Shown here piece after piece: positions 1-8,976 of a DNA stretch of 31,381 nt (position 1 is its first letter; each line of letters begins with the position of its first letter). A program made the position numbers and the translations under genes. The notes under the pieces were generated by a model, which worked only from the letters and a program-made list of their open reading frames with translations, had not been told where the DNA came from and did no database searches. This DNA is from an uncultured Garciella sp. (lineage in GTDB: Bacteria > Bacillota > Clostridia > Eubacteriales > Garciellaceae), in the NCBI GenBank assembly GCA_900555725.1, contig USMD01000007.1:1-31381 (forward strand), read 5' to 3'.

Positions 1-48
1 CGAGATTTCTGCCTGTCTCGTGGGCTCGGAGATGTGTATAAGAGACAG
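1..48. other. Nextera/Tn5 sequencing adapter (not genomic)
   Basis: The 19-base Tn5 mosaic end AGATGTGTATAAGAGACAG lies at 30-48, preceded by the Nextera read-2 primer part GTCTCGTGGGCTCGG (15-29) and an 8-base i7 index, TTCTGCCT (7-14), after the end of the P7 arm (CGAGAT). This is library adapter left on the contig end. It should be trimmed and not annotated as a transposon end. Confidence 0.98.
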
Positions 49-659
49 GCCAAGCCTTTTATAGGAATCATATATACACTTTTATTATGCATCTCATTAT
101 AATCTGGTAAATTTGGAGAGCTAAAAATATTTTCTTCAGAATCTAATTTTACATAACAATCATATCCCACATAATCGTGGATATAGTGAATTCCTTTCTT
201 TACAATGTTTTCTTTTCCAGTTACATTTAAAAACCCTATTGTAATATTATATATAAGTCGGGCTGTTCTTTCATTTTTCTTTGCTCTCATAGTTTGATCT
301 TGTAATTGAGAGGTCATTGTGCTAACAATCAGTGAAGCAATTAAAAAGAATATAATGAGAATGAAGTCTTGGGTGCTATTGATGTGAAAGCTATATAAAG
401 GAAGGGTAAAAAGATAATTAAATAAAAATACACTTAATATAGCAGCAATCCCACCATAAATATACCCTCCAGTAACTAAACTTACAAGTAAAACCCCCAC
501 TAAAAATAGCATAAGACAACTTTCTTTTCCTATGCCCATACGACTCATAAAGATGGAAAAAATCGTGGATATGGTACAAATGAGCAGCACCTTAAAAAAA
601 TATTTTATATATTTCAGAACCTTAATATAGAAATTTCCATTGTTTTGTTTCTCCATCAT
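49..659 (-). CDS. KdpD-like DUF4118 membrane sensor, N-terminal part (truncated by contig end)
   Basis: An open frame of 203 codons runs from ATG at 659 into the adapter, so the C-terminus is missing. Four hydrophobic segments can be seen (about residues 20-39, 48-64, 68-85 and 99-116). The stretch GGIAAILSVFLFNYLF followed by PLYSF resembles the four-helix DUF4118 domain of KdpD. After residue 120 comes a soluble part where a GAF-like region would begin (TARLIYNITIGFLNVTG). The N-terminal KdpD and Usp domains of full KdpD are absent, so this resembles the shorter clostridial DUF4118 sensor kinases. The kinase domain lies beyond the window, so the kinase role is inferred. A weak SD (AAGGTG) precedes tandem ATG codons at 659 and 656. 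The gene is divergent from addB. Confidence 0.7.
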
Positions 660-701
660 AATCGTTACACCTTGCTTACAGTATTTGTATTATTATATTG
701 T

Positions 702-742
702 ATTATATCATGCTCCCAGCATTTATTCTAATATGATATAAT
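702..742. promoter_or_regulatory. Divergent extended -10 promoters formed by a perfect inverted repeat
   Basis: On the + strand TGATATAAT at 734-742 is an extended -10 (TGn plus TATAAT) that would serve addB. On the - strand the same nine bases occur at 710-702, facing the DUF4118 gene. The two form a perfect 10-bp inverted repeat (ATTATATCAT at 702-711, ATGATATAAT at 733-742). A small palindrome, ATGCT-CCC-AGCAT, lies inside at 710-722. Neither promoter has a recognisable -35 hexamer at 17 bp, which fits extended -10 promoters. The start points are inferred. Confidence 0.55.
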
Positions 743-777
743 TTTACTAAAAGGAACTGGCAAAAGGGGGGAAGATT

Positions 778-3700
778 ATGGCGGTGGAATATATTTTAGG
801 ACGAGCAGGAAGAGGAAAAACAAGGCGGATTTTTGAGGAAATGAAAGAGAGCCTCAAAAAGACCCAAAGGGAAAAATTATTATTGATTGTACCTGAACAA
901 TTTACCCTACAAGCCGAAAGGGATTTACTACAATATCTAAAAACCCCAGGGATTATGAGAATAGAGGTGCTTAGCTTTACAAGACTTGCCCATAATATTT
1001 TTCATGAAGTAGGAGGGATTACTAGAGTCTCCATTGATGATCAGGGAAAAAGTATGATGCTTCGAAAAATTATTGATGAAATCCAGGATACCCTAGGGAT
1101 TTATCAAAAAACAGCCGGACAACTGGGGTTTATTGAAAAATATATTGAGCTATTAAGTTCTTTAAAGAAAAACAATATTTCTCCAGAGGATTTAAAGGAA
1201 AGTCTTACATATTTAGAAGAAGGAATGATGAAGGAAAAGTTAAAGGACATCCTTCTTATTTATGAAAAGATTGTGGAAAATGCTATGGACTATTATATAG
1301 ATGGAGAAGATGCCATGACTCTTTTCCTAGAAAAAATGGGGGAGGCGAATTCCCTAAAAAACACCTATATTTGGATCGATGGTTTTAGTAGTTTTCCCAA
1401 TCAAAGTATCCAAATCATTGCAAAGCTTATAAAAATCAGTTCAAAGGTTAGCCTATCCCTACCTATGGATTTAGATCCTAAGGCAAGGGACAGAGAAGTC
1501 TTTGGCTTATCCAACAAAATCTTTACAAAACTAAGACAGGGAGCACGAGATCAGGGGATAGAAGAGAAAGTCCTGGACTTAAACAAACAGGAGAATTTTT
1601 TTATTCATCCAGAAATTAGACATCTAGAAAGGGAATTATATGCTTATCCCTATAGAAAGTACAATCAAGAGATTCATAACATAGAATTATTTAAGGGAAT
1701 CAATGTTTATAATGAAATAGAATATATGGCTGCTAAAATCATAGAGTTGGTTCGAGAAAAATCTTATCGATGGAGAGATATTTCCATTGTATGTAATGAC
1801 TTGGAAACCTATGGGAGTATCATCAAAAGGACCTTAGAAGAATACCATATTCCCTATTTTCTAGATCAAAAAAGAAGTATTATGAATAACCCCATTATCG
1901 AATATGTACTCTCTTGTTTAGAGACTATCAATCGCGGATATCGCTATGAAGATGTATCTCGATTATTGAAAACTGGGTTTACTCCTTTGACCGTGGAGGA
2001 ATATGAAAAACTGGAAATCTATATTTTACAATATGGAATCAAAGGGAACAAATGGAAGTCCCCCTTTATCTTAGGAAAAGAAGAAGATTTAGAGGTTTTA
2101 AATGAACTTCGGGAAAAATTTATACAGCCTTTACTAACGATAGAAAAAAAATTTAAGGGCAAGCACACGATTGAAAAGATGAGCAAAGTCCTTTACCAAC
2201 ATTTAGAGAATATGAGAATTCGGGAAAAGTTAGAACATTGGATTGATACCTTAAGAAGGCAAGGGCTTTATGAATATGTCAACGAAAATACTCAGATATG
2301 GAATATTCTTATGGATACTTTAGATCAGTTGGTAGAGATCATAGGGAATCAAGAAGTTACCTTAAAGGAGTATTATAAAATCTTACAATCAGGTTTTTCC
2401 TCCTATGAGATTGGAATGATTCCTACCACTTTAGATCAAGTGTTAGTAGGACAAATTCAACGTTCTAAAAGTCACACGATCAAGGCTTTATTTGTAGTAG
2501 GGGTCAATGATGGAGTATTGCCATCGGGATTGGAAGATAAGGACATTTTATCCAATGATGAGAAAATGAGACTACAACAATTGGGGATGGATCTAGGAAG
2601 TGATTATGATACCCGTTCCCAACAGGAAAGATACTTGATTTATTCTTCTATGTCTAAGCCCCAAGAATATTTATGGTTAAGTTATTCCTTAGCCGATGGA
2701 GAGGGAAAAGCTCTAAGACCTTCTAGCTTAATCAATAGAATAAAAAAGATTTTCCCTAAAATCCAAGAAGAAAGTGACCTTACAAAGGGATTAGAGGAGC
2801 AAAAGAAGCTGATTAGTGTGCCCCATAGTACTTTTAAACATTTGGTGGAAAATTTACGATTAAAGGCAGATGGGATCCCTATAGAGGAGATTTGGGAGGA
2901 AGTTTATGGATGGTATTATGAACAGCCTCAGTGGACGAAGCTTAGGGAAAATATGGTTCAGGGGTTGTTTTATACCAATCAAGTTTCCTATGTAGGATGT
3001 CAGCAGGCAAAGAAAATCTATCATTATCCTATTCACTCCAGTGTATCTAGATTAGAGGGTTATGTGAATTGCCCCTTTGCCCACTTTATTAAATATGGAC
3101 TACGTCCAAAACAATTAAAGAAGTACAAAGTAGAGGCTCCTGATATAGGAGAGCTTTTTCATAGCTCTATTTCTTTATTTACTGAGGAACTGCGAAAGGA
3201 AAGACTAGATTGGTCCAAAATTGACAGGCAGACCAGCGAGGGGATGATAGAGAAGATTATTGATGAGATGGTGCCTCAATATGGAGGTGGAGTATTTCAA
3301 AGTACTTATCGCTATCAATATCTAGTAAAACGCTTAAAGAGGGTGAGTAAACGGGCTATTTGGACTTTGACCTCCCATTTTCAAAAAGGAGATTTTAAGC
3401 TATTGGGACATGAGATTATTTTTGGTAGAGGAGGACAATTTCCAGCCATTGAAATTCATTTATCCGATGACAGTAAGGTTTATCTAGAAGGCAGAATTGA
3501 TCGGGTGGATATCTTAGAAGAGGAAGAAGAGGGTTATGTTAAGATCATTGATTATAAATCAGGAAATCAAGACTTTCATCTTTCCGATGTCTACCATGGA
3601 TTAAACCTTCAATTAATGGTGTATATGGGAGCTCTTTTAGAACACAATTATTTTTCTGGAAAGAAAAAGCTAAAGCCTGCGGGAGTATTTTATTTTAAAA

Positions 3701-4164
3701 TAGATGACCCTATGATACAAAGTGACGAAAAGATTGTAGAAAAGGCAGAAGAAGAGATTGCTAAAAAACTAAGACTCAAGGGGTTAGTTCTAAAGGATAC
3801 CAATATTGTGCGGGCCATGGACCGGGAAATGGATCGACAATCTAGTGTCCTTTCTGTACAATTGACCAAAGAAAATCAATTTTATAAAAATTCCTCTGCC
3901 TTAGAAGAGGAAGGGTTCTTTGAGTTACTACAGCATGTAAGGGGATTCATTCAACAAATCAGTGAGAAAATACTAGAGGGGGATATCAAAATTTATCCTG
4001 TAAAAAATGGGAAAAACACAGCCTGTGATTATTGTTCTTATCACGGTATTTGCCAATTTGATACCCTTTTTCAGGATAATGAGTATCATATGATTCAAAA
4101 ACTCAATGATGAGGAAGTACTAGAGAAGATCAAAAAAGAGCAGGAGGTGCCAGCAAATGGTTAA
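778..4164 (+). CDS. addB: AddB, helicase-nuclease subunit of AddAB
   Basis: 1128 aa, usual AddB length. AddB is partner to AddA in the enzyme that unwinds and resects double-strand DNA ends before RecA loading. The N-terminus carries the P-loop GRAGRGKT (residues 8-15). The C-terminal RecB-like nuclease domain has GRIDRVD (905-911) and IDYKSG (924-929). Four cysteines able to hold the AddB [4Fe-4S] cluster are present: C765 (NCPF) and C1083, C1086, C1092 (C-X2-C-X5-C). The ATG at 778 follows a strong purine-rich SD (AAAGGGGGGAAG). It is the first gene of the repair operon and overlaps addA by 8 bp. AddB helicases are typically degenerate, and only the N-terminal motif is clear here. Confidence 0.97.
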   Translation: MAVEYILGRAGRGKTRRIFEEMKESLKKTQREKLLLIVPEQFTLQAERDLLQYLKTPGIMRIEVLSFTRLAHNIFHEVGGITRVSIDDQGKSMMLRKIIDEIQDTLGIYQKTAGQLGFIEKYIELLSSLKKNNISPEDLKESLTYLEEGMMKEKLKDILLIYEKIVENAMDYYIDGEDAMTLFLEKMGEANSLKNTYIWIDGFSSFPNQSIQIIAKLIKISSKVSLSLPMDLDPKARDREVFGLSNKIFTKLRQGARDQGIEEKVLDLNKQENFFIHPEIRHLERELYAYPYRKYNQEIHNIELFKGINVYNEIEYMAAKIIELVREKSYRWRDISIVCNDLETYGSIIKRTLEEYHIPYFLDQKRSIMNNPIIEYVLSCLETINRGYRYEDVSRLLKTGFTPLTVEEYEKLEIYILQYGIKGNKWKSPFILGKEEDLEVLNELREKFIQPLLTIEKKFKGKHTIEKMSKVLYQHLENMRIREKLEHWIDTLRRQGLYEYVNENTQIWNILMDTLDQLVEIIGNQEVTLKEYYKILQSGFSSYEIGMIPTTLDQVLVGQIQRSKSHTIKALFVVGVNDGVLPSGLEDKDILSNDEKMRLQQLGMDLGSDYDTRSQQERYLIYSSMSKPQEYLWLSYSLADGEGKALRPSSLINRIKKIFPKIQEESDLTKGLEEQKKLISVPHSTFKHLVENLRLKADGIPIEEIWEEVYGWYYEQPQWTKLRENMVQGLFYTNQVSYVGCQQAKKIYHYPIHSSVSRLEGYVNCPFAHFIKYGLRPKQLKKYKVEAPDIGELFHSSISLFTEELRKERLDWSKIDRQTSEGMIEKIIDEMVPQYGGGVFQSTYRYQYLVKRLKRVSKRAIWTLTSHFQKGDFKLLGHEIIFGRGGQFPAIEIHLSDDSKVYLEGRIDRVDILEEEEEGYVKIIDYKSGNQDFHLSDVYHGLNLQLMVYMGALLEHNYFSGKKKLKPAGVFYFKIDDPMIQSDEKIVEKAEEEIAKKLRLKGLVLKDTNIVRAMDREMDRQSSVLSVQLTKENQFYKNSSALEEEGFFELLQHVRGFIQQISEKILEGDIKIYPVKNGKNTACDYCSYHGICQFDTLFQDNEYHMIQKLNDEEVLEKIKKEQEVPANG

Positions 4165-7100
4165 ATGGACCGATAGTCAGCAAAAGGCAATTGATAGTAG
4201 AGGGCAAAACCTGCTGCTTTCTGCGGCGGCAGGCTCTGGAAAAACTGCTGTTCTAGTAGAGAGAATGATACAATTCCTTTTAAAGGACGGGGCAGATATT
4301 GATCGGTTTTTAATTGTTACCTTTACCAATGCGGCAGCGGGAGAAATGAGGGAAAGAATTAGCAAGGCCTTATATGCTGCTATAGAAGAGGGCTTAGGAG
4401 AAGAGCAGCATTTAAGAAGACAAATTCAGCTATTAGATCGGGCCTTTATCTGTACCCTCCATTCTTTCTGCATTGATATTGTAAGAAAGTATTTTCATTT
4501 GATCGATATAGATCCAATTTTCCGTATTGGAGAGCAAACTGAAACTACCCTTTTAAAACTAGAAGCTTTAGAAGAACTCTTTGAGAGGAAATATCAACAG
4601 GAAGATCCTGGATTTTTAGATTTAGTAGAAATGTATGGAGGCAATCGAGACGATCAGAAGCTCCAAAACCTTGTACTCAGTCTCTATGAATTTATTCAAA
4701 GTAAACCTCAACCAGGCCAGTGGCTGGAAGAGAGAATAAAAGACTTTGCTATGGAAGAAGGAGAGTTTTCAGAGAGTCTGTGGTATCAAAGCTTGATAGG
4801 ACAACTAAAGATAGACTTAAAAGGGGCTAGGGATTTTTTCTTGGAAGCCAAAAGGATTGCCCTTATACCCGGAGGTCCAGATGGATATGAACCAATCTTG
4901 GAAGATGATATCTTTCAGGTAGAGCAATTGTTAGAGAGTCTAGAGGAAGACCTAGGTTGTTTTTATACGAAATTAAAAAATGTAAAACATAAAAGATTAA
5001 AACCGGTCAAAGAAGTCAATGAGGATTTAAAGGAAGTCAGTAAAAGCCATAGGGAACAGGGTAAAAATATTCTTAAGGAAATACAAGACAAGCTATTGAT
5101 AAAAAGTCCTCAAGAATTTGTAAAGGAATTAAATGATCTTTACCTACCGATGAAATCCCTAGGGCAATTGGCTATAGAATTAGGAAAAGGATATGCCAAG
5201 AAAAAGCAGGAAAAGGGGATACTGGATTTTAATGACTTAGAACACTACGCCTTAAAAATTTTGGAGCATAAAGAGGCAGTAAAGGAATATCAGGAAAAAT
5301 TTCATTATATCTTTGTAGATGAGTATCAAGATAGTAATCTTATTCAGGAAACCATAGTCAATCGCATTAAAAATCAAAATAATGTGTTTTTAGTAGGAGA
5401 TGTAAAGCAAAGTATTTATCGATTTCGATTGGCAGATCCTTCTTTGTTCATAGAAAAGTATGAATCCTACCAAAATGATAAAAATTACATAGATCGTCGT
5501 ATTGATTTAAGCAAAAACTTTAGAAGCCGTAGGGAAATTATTGATGGAGTAAACTTTATTTTTAAAAATCTAATGCATAAAGAATTTGGGGAGATTGACT
5601 ATGATGATAGGGCAGCCCTTTATTTAGGAAGTGACTTTCCAGAAATAAAGGATACACAGATAGAGTGTTCCATTATTGAAAAACAGTCTTCAGAGGACAA
5701 GCAAGAATCTCCTTTAGGGGAAGTGGAAGAAATGACCAGTATAGAAGTAGAAGCCCATTTTGTGGCAAAACGAATTAAAAAATTATTAAATCAAGAAATC
5801 TATGATTTCAATCAAAAAGCCTATAGAAAAATAGATTATAGGGATATTGTAGTACTATTAAGAACCACAAAAAATTGGGTCCAGACTTTTTCAGAGGTTT
5901 TTATTTCCCAGGACATACCTGTATATGCCGATGTGAATACCGGTTATTTTGAAACCATAGAGATCGATGTTTTCATGAATTTATTAAAAGTCATAGATAA
6001 TAAACGCCAAGACATCCCCCTTTTAAGCGTACTTCGTTCTCCTATTTTTGGCCTTAGTACCCAAGAGTTGATTCAAATTCGAGGAGAAAGTTCCAAAGAT
6101 AGTTATTTTGAAGCCATAGAGGAGTATATAAAAGAAAAGGAGGATCCCCTTTCCCAAAAGTTAAAAGAGATTTTTCACCAAATTTATCAGTGGAAGGACC
6201 AGTCCCGATATATGGTCATGGAAGACTTTCTATGGAAATTGTTAATGGAGACCAATTACTATTATTATGTAGGAGCCATGCCGGGAGGGCTGCAGCGTCA
6301 AGCGAATATTCGAATATTACTGGATCGCGCCCGCCAGTTTCAGCAGACTTCTATGAAGGGATTGTTCCATTTTATCCAATTTGTAGATCAATTAAAGTCC
6401 ACCAGTGGAGATATGGGAGCTGCTAAGATTTTAGGAGAAAATGATAATGTGGTACGAATTATGAGCATTCACAAAAGTAAGGGATTGGAGTTCCCGGTGG
6501 TAATTATAGCAGGGATGGGAAAACAATTTAACCTACAGGATACGAAACAACCGGTACTTTTCCACAAGGATTTAGGATTAGGACCGGATTATGTAGATCT
6601 AAACAGCCGCTCTTATCATGAAAGTATCGCCAAGATTGCTATGAAAAATAAGATTAAAAATGAAAGCCTCTCCGAAGAGATGCGAGTACTTTATGTAGCC
6701 CTAACCCGAGCAAAGGATAAATTAATTTTAATCGGCTCTTTAAGAAATTTGCAAAAATCTATTGAAAAATGGGCTCAGGCAATAGGTTCTTATCAGTTTT
6801 CTAAGGGAAAAAGTTATTTAGATTGGATTGGACCCATTCTTTTAAGACATAAACAAGGGGAAATTCTGAGGGAAAAAGGGGGGATCCCTTTAGAAGAAGA
6901 TAAATTGTTAGAAGATCCCTCCCAATGGAAGATAGAAATTCTATCTACCCAGGAGTTTTTATCTATTAAGCAGGAAAATAAAGAAAAGCAAGAGGAGTTT
7001 CGAGAAAATCTATTGCATTTTAAAAGAAAAGAAAACTCTCCCTATAGAAAAGAAATTGATGAGAGATTAAACTGGAGCTATCCAAATCAAATTGATTCTA

Positions 7101-7750
7101 TTTTACCTTCGAAATTATCAGTAACTGATGTAAAAAGAGTGCAAGGAAATGCTTCAATGGCATTGGCTACCAATATTCCCTCTATGACCACCCGCCCTGC
7201 CTTTCTAGATGGGAAGGGGGAACTAACGGGGCAGGAAAGGGGAAGCGCTACTCACTTTGTGTTACAGCATTTAAAACTAGACCGGGTAGAAACCCAAGAA
7301 GAGATTGAAGAACAAATAAAAGGAATGGTGAATAGGGAATTGCTTCGGCAGTCAGAGGCCAATGGAGTAGATGTCCAAAGGATTTTAAAATACTTCCAGT
7401 CCCCTATTGGAAAAAGAATGTTAAAGGCAGACCGAGTCTTTAGAGAGGTGCCCTTTAACTTAGTGAAACAGGCAAAGGAAGTATTGCCCAATGTGGAAGA
7501 GATATCCTCTTGTAAAGAAGAGATTCTTATCCAAGGAGTGATAGATTGTTACTTTTATGAAGGAGCAGACTTAGTACTCATCGATTATAAAACGGATTTT
7601 TATCTCAATGGGAAGAAAAAACAAGAGATGGTGAAAAAATACAAGATCCAAGTTCAACTCTATCAAGAGGCATTGGAAAAAATCCAGGGCAAAAAAGTAA
7701 AGGAAGCATATTTATACTTATTCCATGGAAATGAGGCGGTTTTACTATGA
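4157..7750 (+). CDS. addA: AddA, ATP-dependent helicase/nuclease subunit A
   Basis: 1197 aa, full length for the family. It is the 3'-5' UvrD-type motor and nuclease subunit of AddAB. Visible motifs are Walker A AAAGSGKT (residues 23-30), motif II DEYQD (388-392), motif III VGDVKQSIYRFR, motif V RIMSIHKSKGLEFPVV, motif VI SEEMRVLYVALTRAKDKL, and the C-terminal RecB-family nuclease motif LIDYKTD (1141-1147). The start at 4157 lies inside the addB 3' end, with AGGAGGTG upstream, so translation is probably coupled. It overlaps sbcD by ATGA. All catalytic motifs are intact, so it should be active. Confidence 0.98.
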   Translation: MVKWTDSQQKAIDSRGQNLLLSAAAGSGKTAVLVERMIQFLLKDGADIDRFLIVTFTNAAAGEMRERISKALYAAIEEGLGEEQHLRRQIQLLDRAFICTLHSFCIDIVRKYFHLIDIDPIFRIGEQTETTLLKLEALEELFERKYQQEDPGFLDLVEMYGGNRDDQKLQNLVLSLYEFIQSKPQPGQWLEERIKDFAMEEGEFSESLWYQSLIGQLKIDLKGARDFFLEAKRIALIPGGPDGYEPILEDDIFQVEQLLESLEEDLGCFYTKLKNVKHKRLKPVKEVNEDLKEVSKSHREQGKNILKEIQDKLLIKSPQEFVKELNDLYLPMKSLGQLAIELGKGYAKKKQEKGILDFNDLEHYALKILEHKEAVKEYQEKFHYIFVDEYQDSNLIQETIVNRIKNQNNVFLVGDVKQSIYRFRLADPSLFIEKYESYQNDKNYIDRRIDLSKNFRSRREIIDGVNFIFKNLMHKEFGEIDYDDRAALYLGSDFPEIKDTQIECSIIEKQSSEDKQESPLGEVEEMTSIEVEAHFVAKRIKKLLNQEIYDFNQKAYRKIDYRDIVVLLRTTKNWVQTFSEVFISQDIPVYADVNTGYFETIEIDVFMNLLKVIDNKRQDIPLLSVLRSPIFGLSTQELIQIRGESSKDSYFEAIEEYIKEKEDPLSQKLKEIFHQIYQWKDQSRYMVMEDFLWKLLMETNYYYYVGAMPGGLQRQANIRILLDRARQFQQTSMKGLFHFIQFVDQLKSTSGDMGAAKILGENDNVVRIMSIHKSKGLEFPVVIIAGMGKQFNLQDTKQPVLFHKDLGLGPDYVDLNSRSYHESIAKIAMKNKIKNESLSEEMRVLYVALTRAKDKLILIGSLRNLQKSIEKWAQAIGSYQFSKGKSYLDWIGPILLRHKQGEILREKGGIPLEEDKLLEDPSQWKIEILSTQEFLSIKQENKEKQEEFRENLLHFKRKENSPYRKEIDERLNWSYPNQIDSILPSKLSVTDVKRVQGNASMALATNIPSMTTRPAFLDGKGELTGQERGSATHFVLQHLKLDRVETQEEIEEQIKGMVNRELLRQSEANGVDVQRILKYFQSPIGKRMLKADRVFREVPFNLVKQAKEVLPNVEEISSCKEEILIQGVIDCYFYEGADLVLIDYKTDFYLNGKKKQEMVKKYKIQVQLYQEALEKIQGKKVKEAYLYLFHGNEAVLL

Positions 7751-8976
7751 GAATTCTCCATACATCCGATTGGCATTTAGGGAAAACCCTAGAAGGATTT
7801 AGTCGACTCTCTGAACAAGAAAAATTTATAGAAGAATTAATAGAAATTGTAGAGAGAGAAAAAGTGGATATGATTTTATTAGCAGGAGATGTTTATGATA
7901 CCTATAATCCCCCTGCAGCAGCGGAACAATTATTCTATAAAAGTATGAAAGAACTTTCCAAGGAAGGGCAACGGCCCATTCTTGTAATTGCAGGAAACCA
8001 CGATAATGCAGAGCGTTTAACCGCTGCCAGTCCTTTAACCTATGAGCAGGGGATTCTTCTTTTAGGGACTTCCCAAAATAGAGTGCCGACAGGAAAGTAT
8101 AAGGGTTTTGAAATTTTAGAATCTGGTGAGTACTACATTACATTATCTATAAAGGATGAGCAGGCGGTGGTCCTTGCGCTACCCTATCCTACCGAAAAAA
8201 CTCTTAATGAAATACTCACTAGAGATGCAGATGAGGAAGTGATGCAGCAACCTTATTCTCAGCGTATTGGGAGCCTATTTCAGAATCTTTCCAAACACTA
8301 TCGGGAAGATACCATTAATCTAGCTCTATCCCATCTCTTTATGGTAGGAGGAGAAGAAAGTGGTTCTGAACGGCAAATCCAATTAGGAGGAAGCCTAGCT
8401 GTAGAGAGTAAGTGCCTTCCAGAAGCTCAATATATTGCCCTAGGGCACCTTCACCGCCCCCAAGGGGTAGCTGGGGGAGGGGGAAGAGCATACTATAGCG
8501 GTTCTCCCATACAATATAGCAAAAGTGAAATTAACTATAGTAAATGTGTCAACCTCATCAAGGTGGGACCGGGAAAAGAAGCAAAGGTAGAGCCGATTTA
8601 TCTTCGAAATTATAAGCCTATTGAAGTATGGAGGTGCTCTTGTATTGAGGAGGCTCTAAAACGTTGTGAAAGCGAAGCCCAAAAAGAAGCTTGGGTTTAT
8701 TTAGAAATCCAAACCGATCGAGTTTTAAATGGAGATGAAATCAAAGCCCTAAAGAATCTTCGAAAGGATATTGTAGAAATCTGTCCTCTACTTACTACAG
8801 AAGACTCTTTAAAAGAAGAGATAAAAGATATTAAGGACTTAAGTATCATGGAATTATTTTATAATTTTTATTTCAGTAAAAGAGGAGTAGAGCCCAGTGA
8901 AGAGATTGTAGAACTTTTTGCTGAAATTATAGGGGAAGGGGAGGAAAAATATGAAGCCCTTGCTACTGAAAATTAG
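7747..8976 (+). CDS. sbcD: SbcD, Mre11-type exonuclease subunit
   Basis: 409 aa. It is the Mn-dependent nuclease partner of SbcC, opening hairpins and removing protein-blocked or broken DNA ends. The metallophosphoesterase ligands can be read: D8 and H10 (TSDWHLG), D48 (LAGDVYD), N84-H85 (AGNHDN), H196 (LSHLF), and H234/H236 (LGHLHRPQ). The start codon overlaps the addA stop (ATGA), and the 3' end overlaps sbcC by 26 bp, so the four subunits are translationally linked. No motif is missing. Confidence 0.98.
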   Translation: MRILHTSDWHLGKTLEGFSRLSEQEKFIEELIEIVEREKVDMILLAGDVYDTYNPPAAAEQLFYKSMKELSKEGQRPILVIAGNHDNAERLTAASPLTYEQGILLLGTSQNRVPTGKYKGFEILESGEYYITLSIKDEQAVVLALPYPTEKTLNEILTRDADEEVMQQPYSQRIGSLFQNLSKHYREDTINLALSHLFMVGGEESGSERQIQLGGSLAVESKCLPEAQYIALGHLHRPQGVAGGGGRAYYSGSPIQYSKSEINYSKCVNLIKVGPGKEAKVEPIYLRNYKPIEVWRCSCIEEALKRCESEAQKEAWVYLEIQTDRVLNGDEIKALKNLRKDIVEICPLLTTEDSLKEEIKDIKDLSIMELFYNFYFSKRGVEPSEEIVELFAEIIGEGEEKYEALATEN

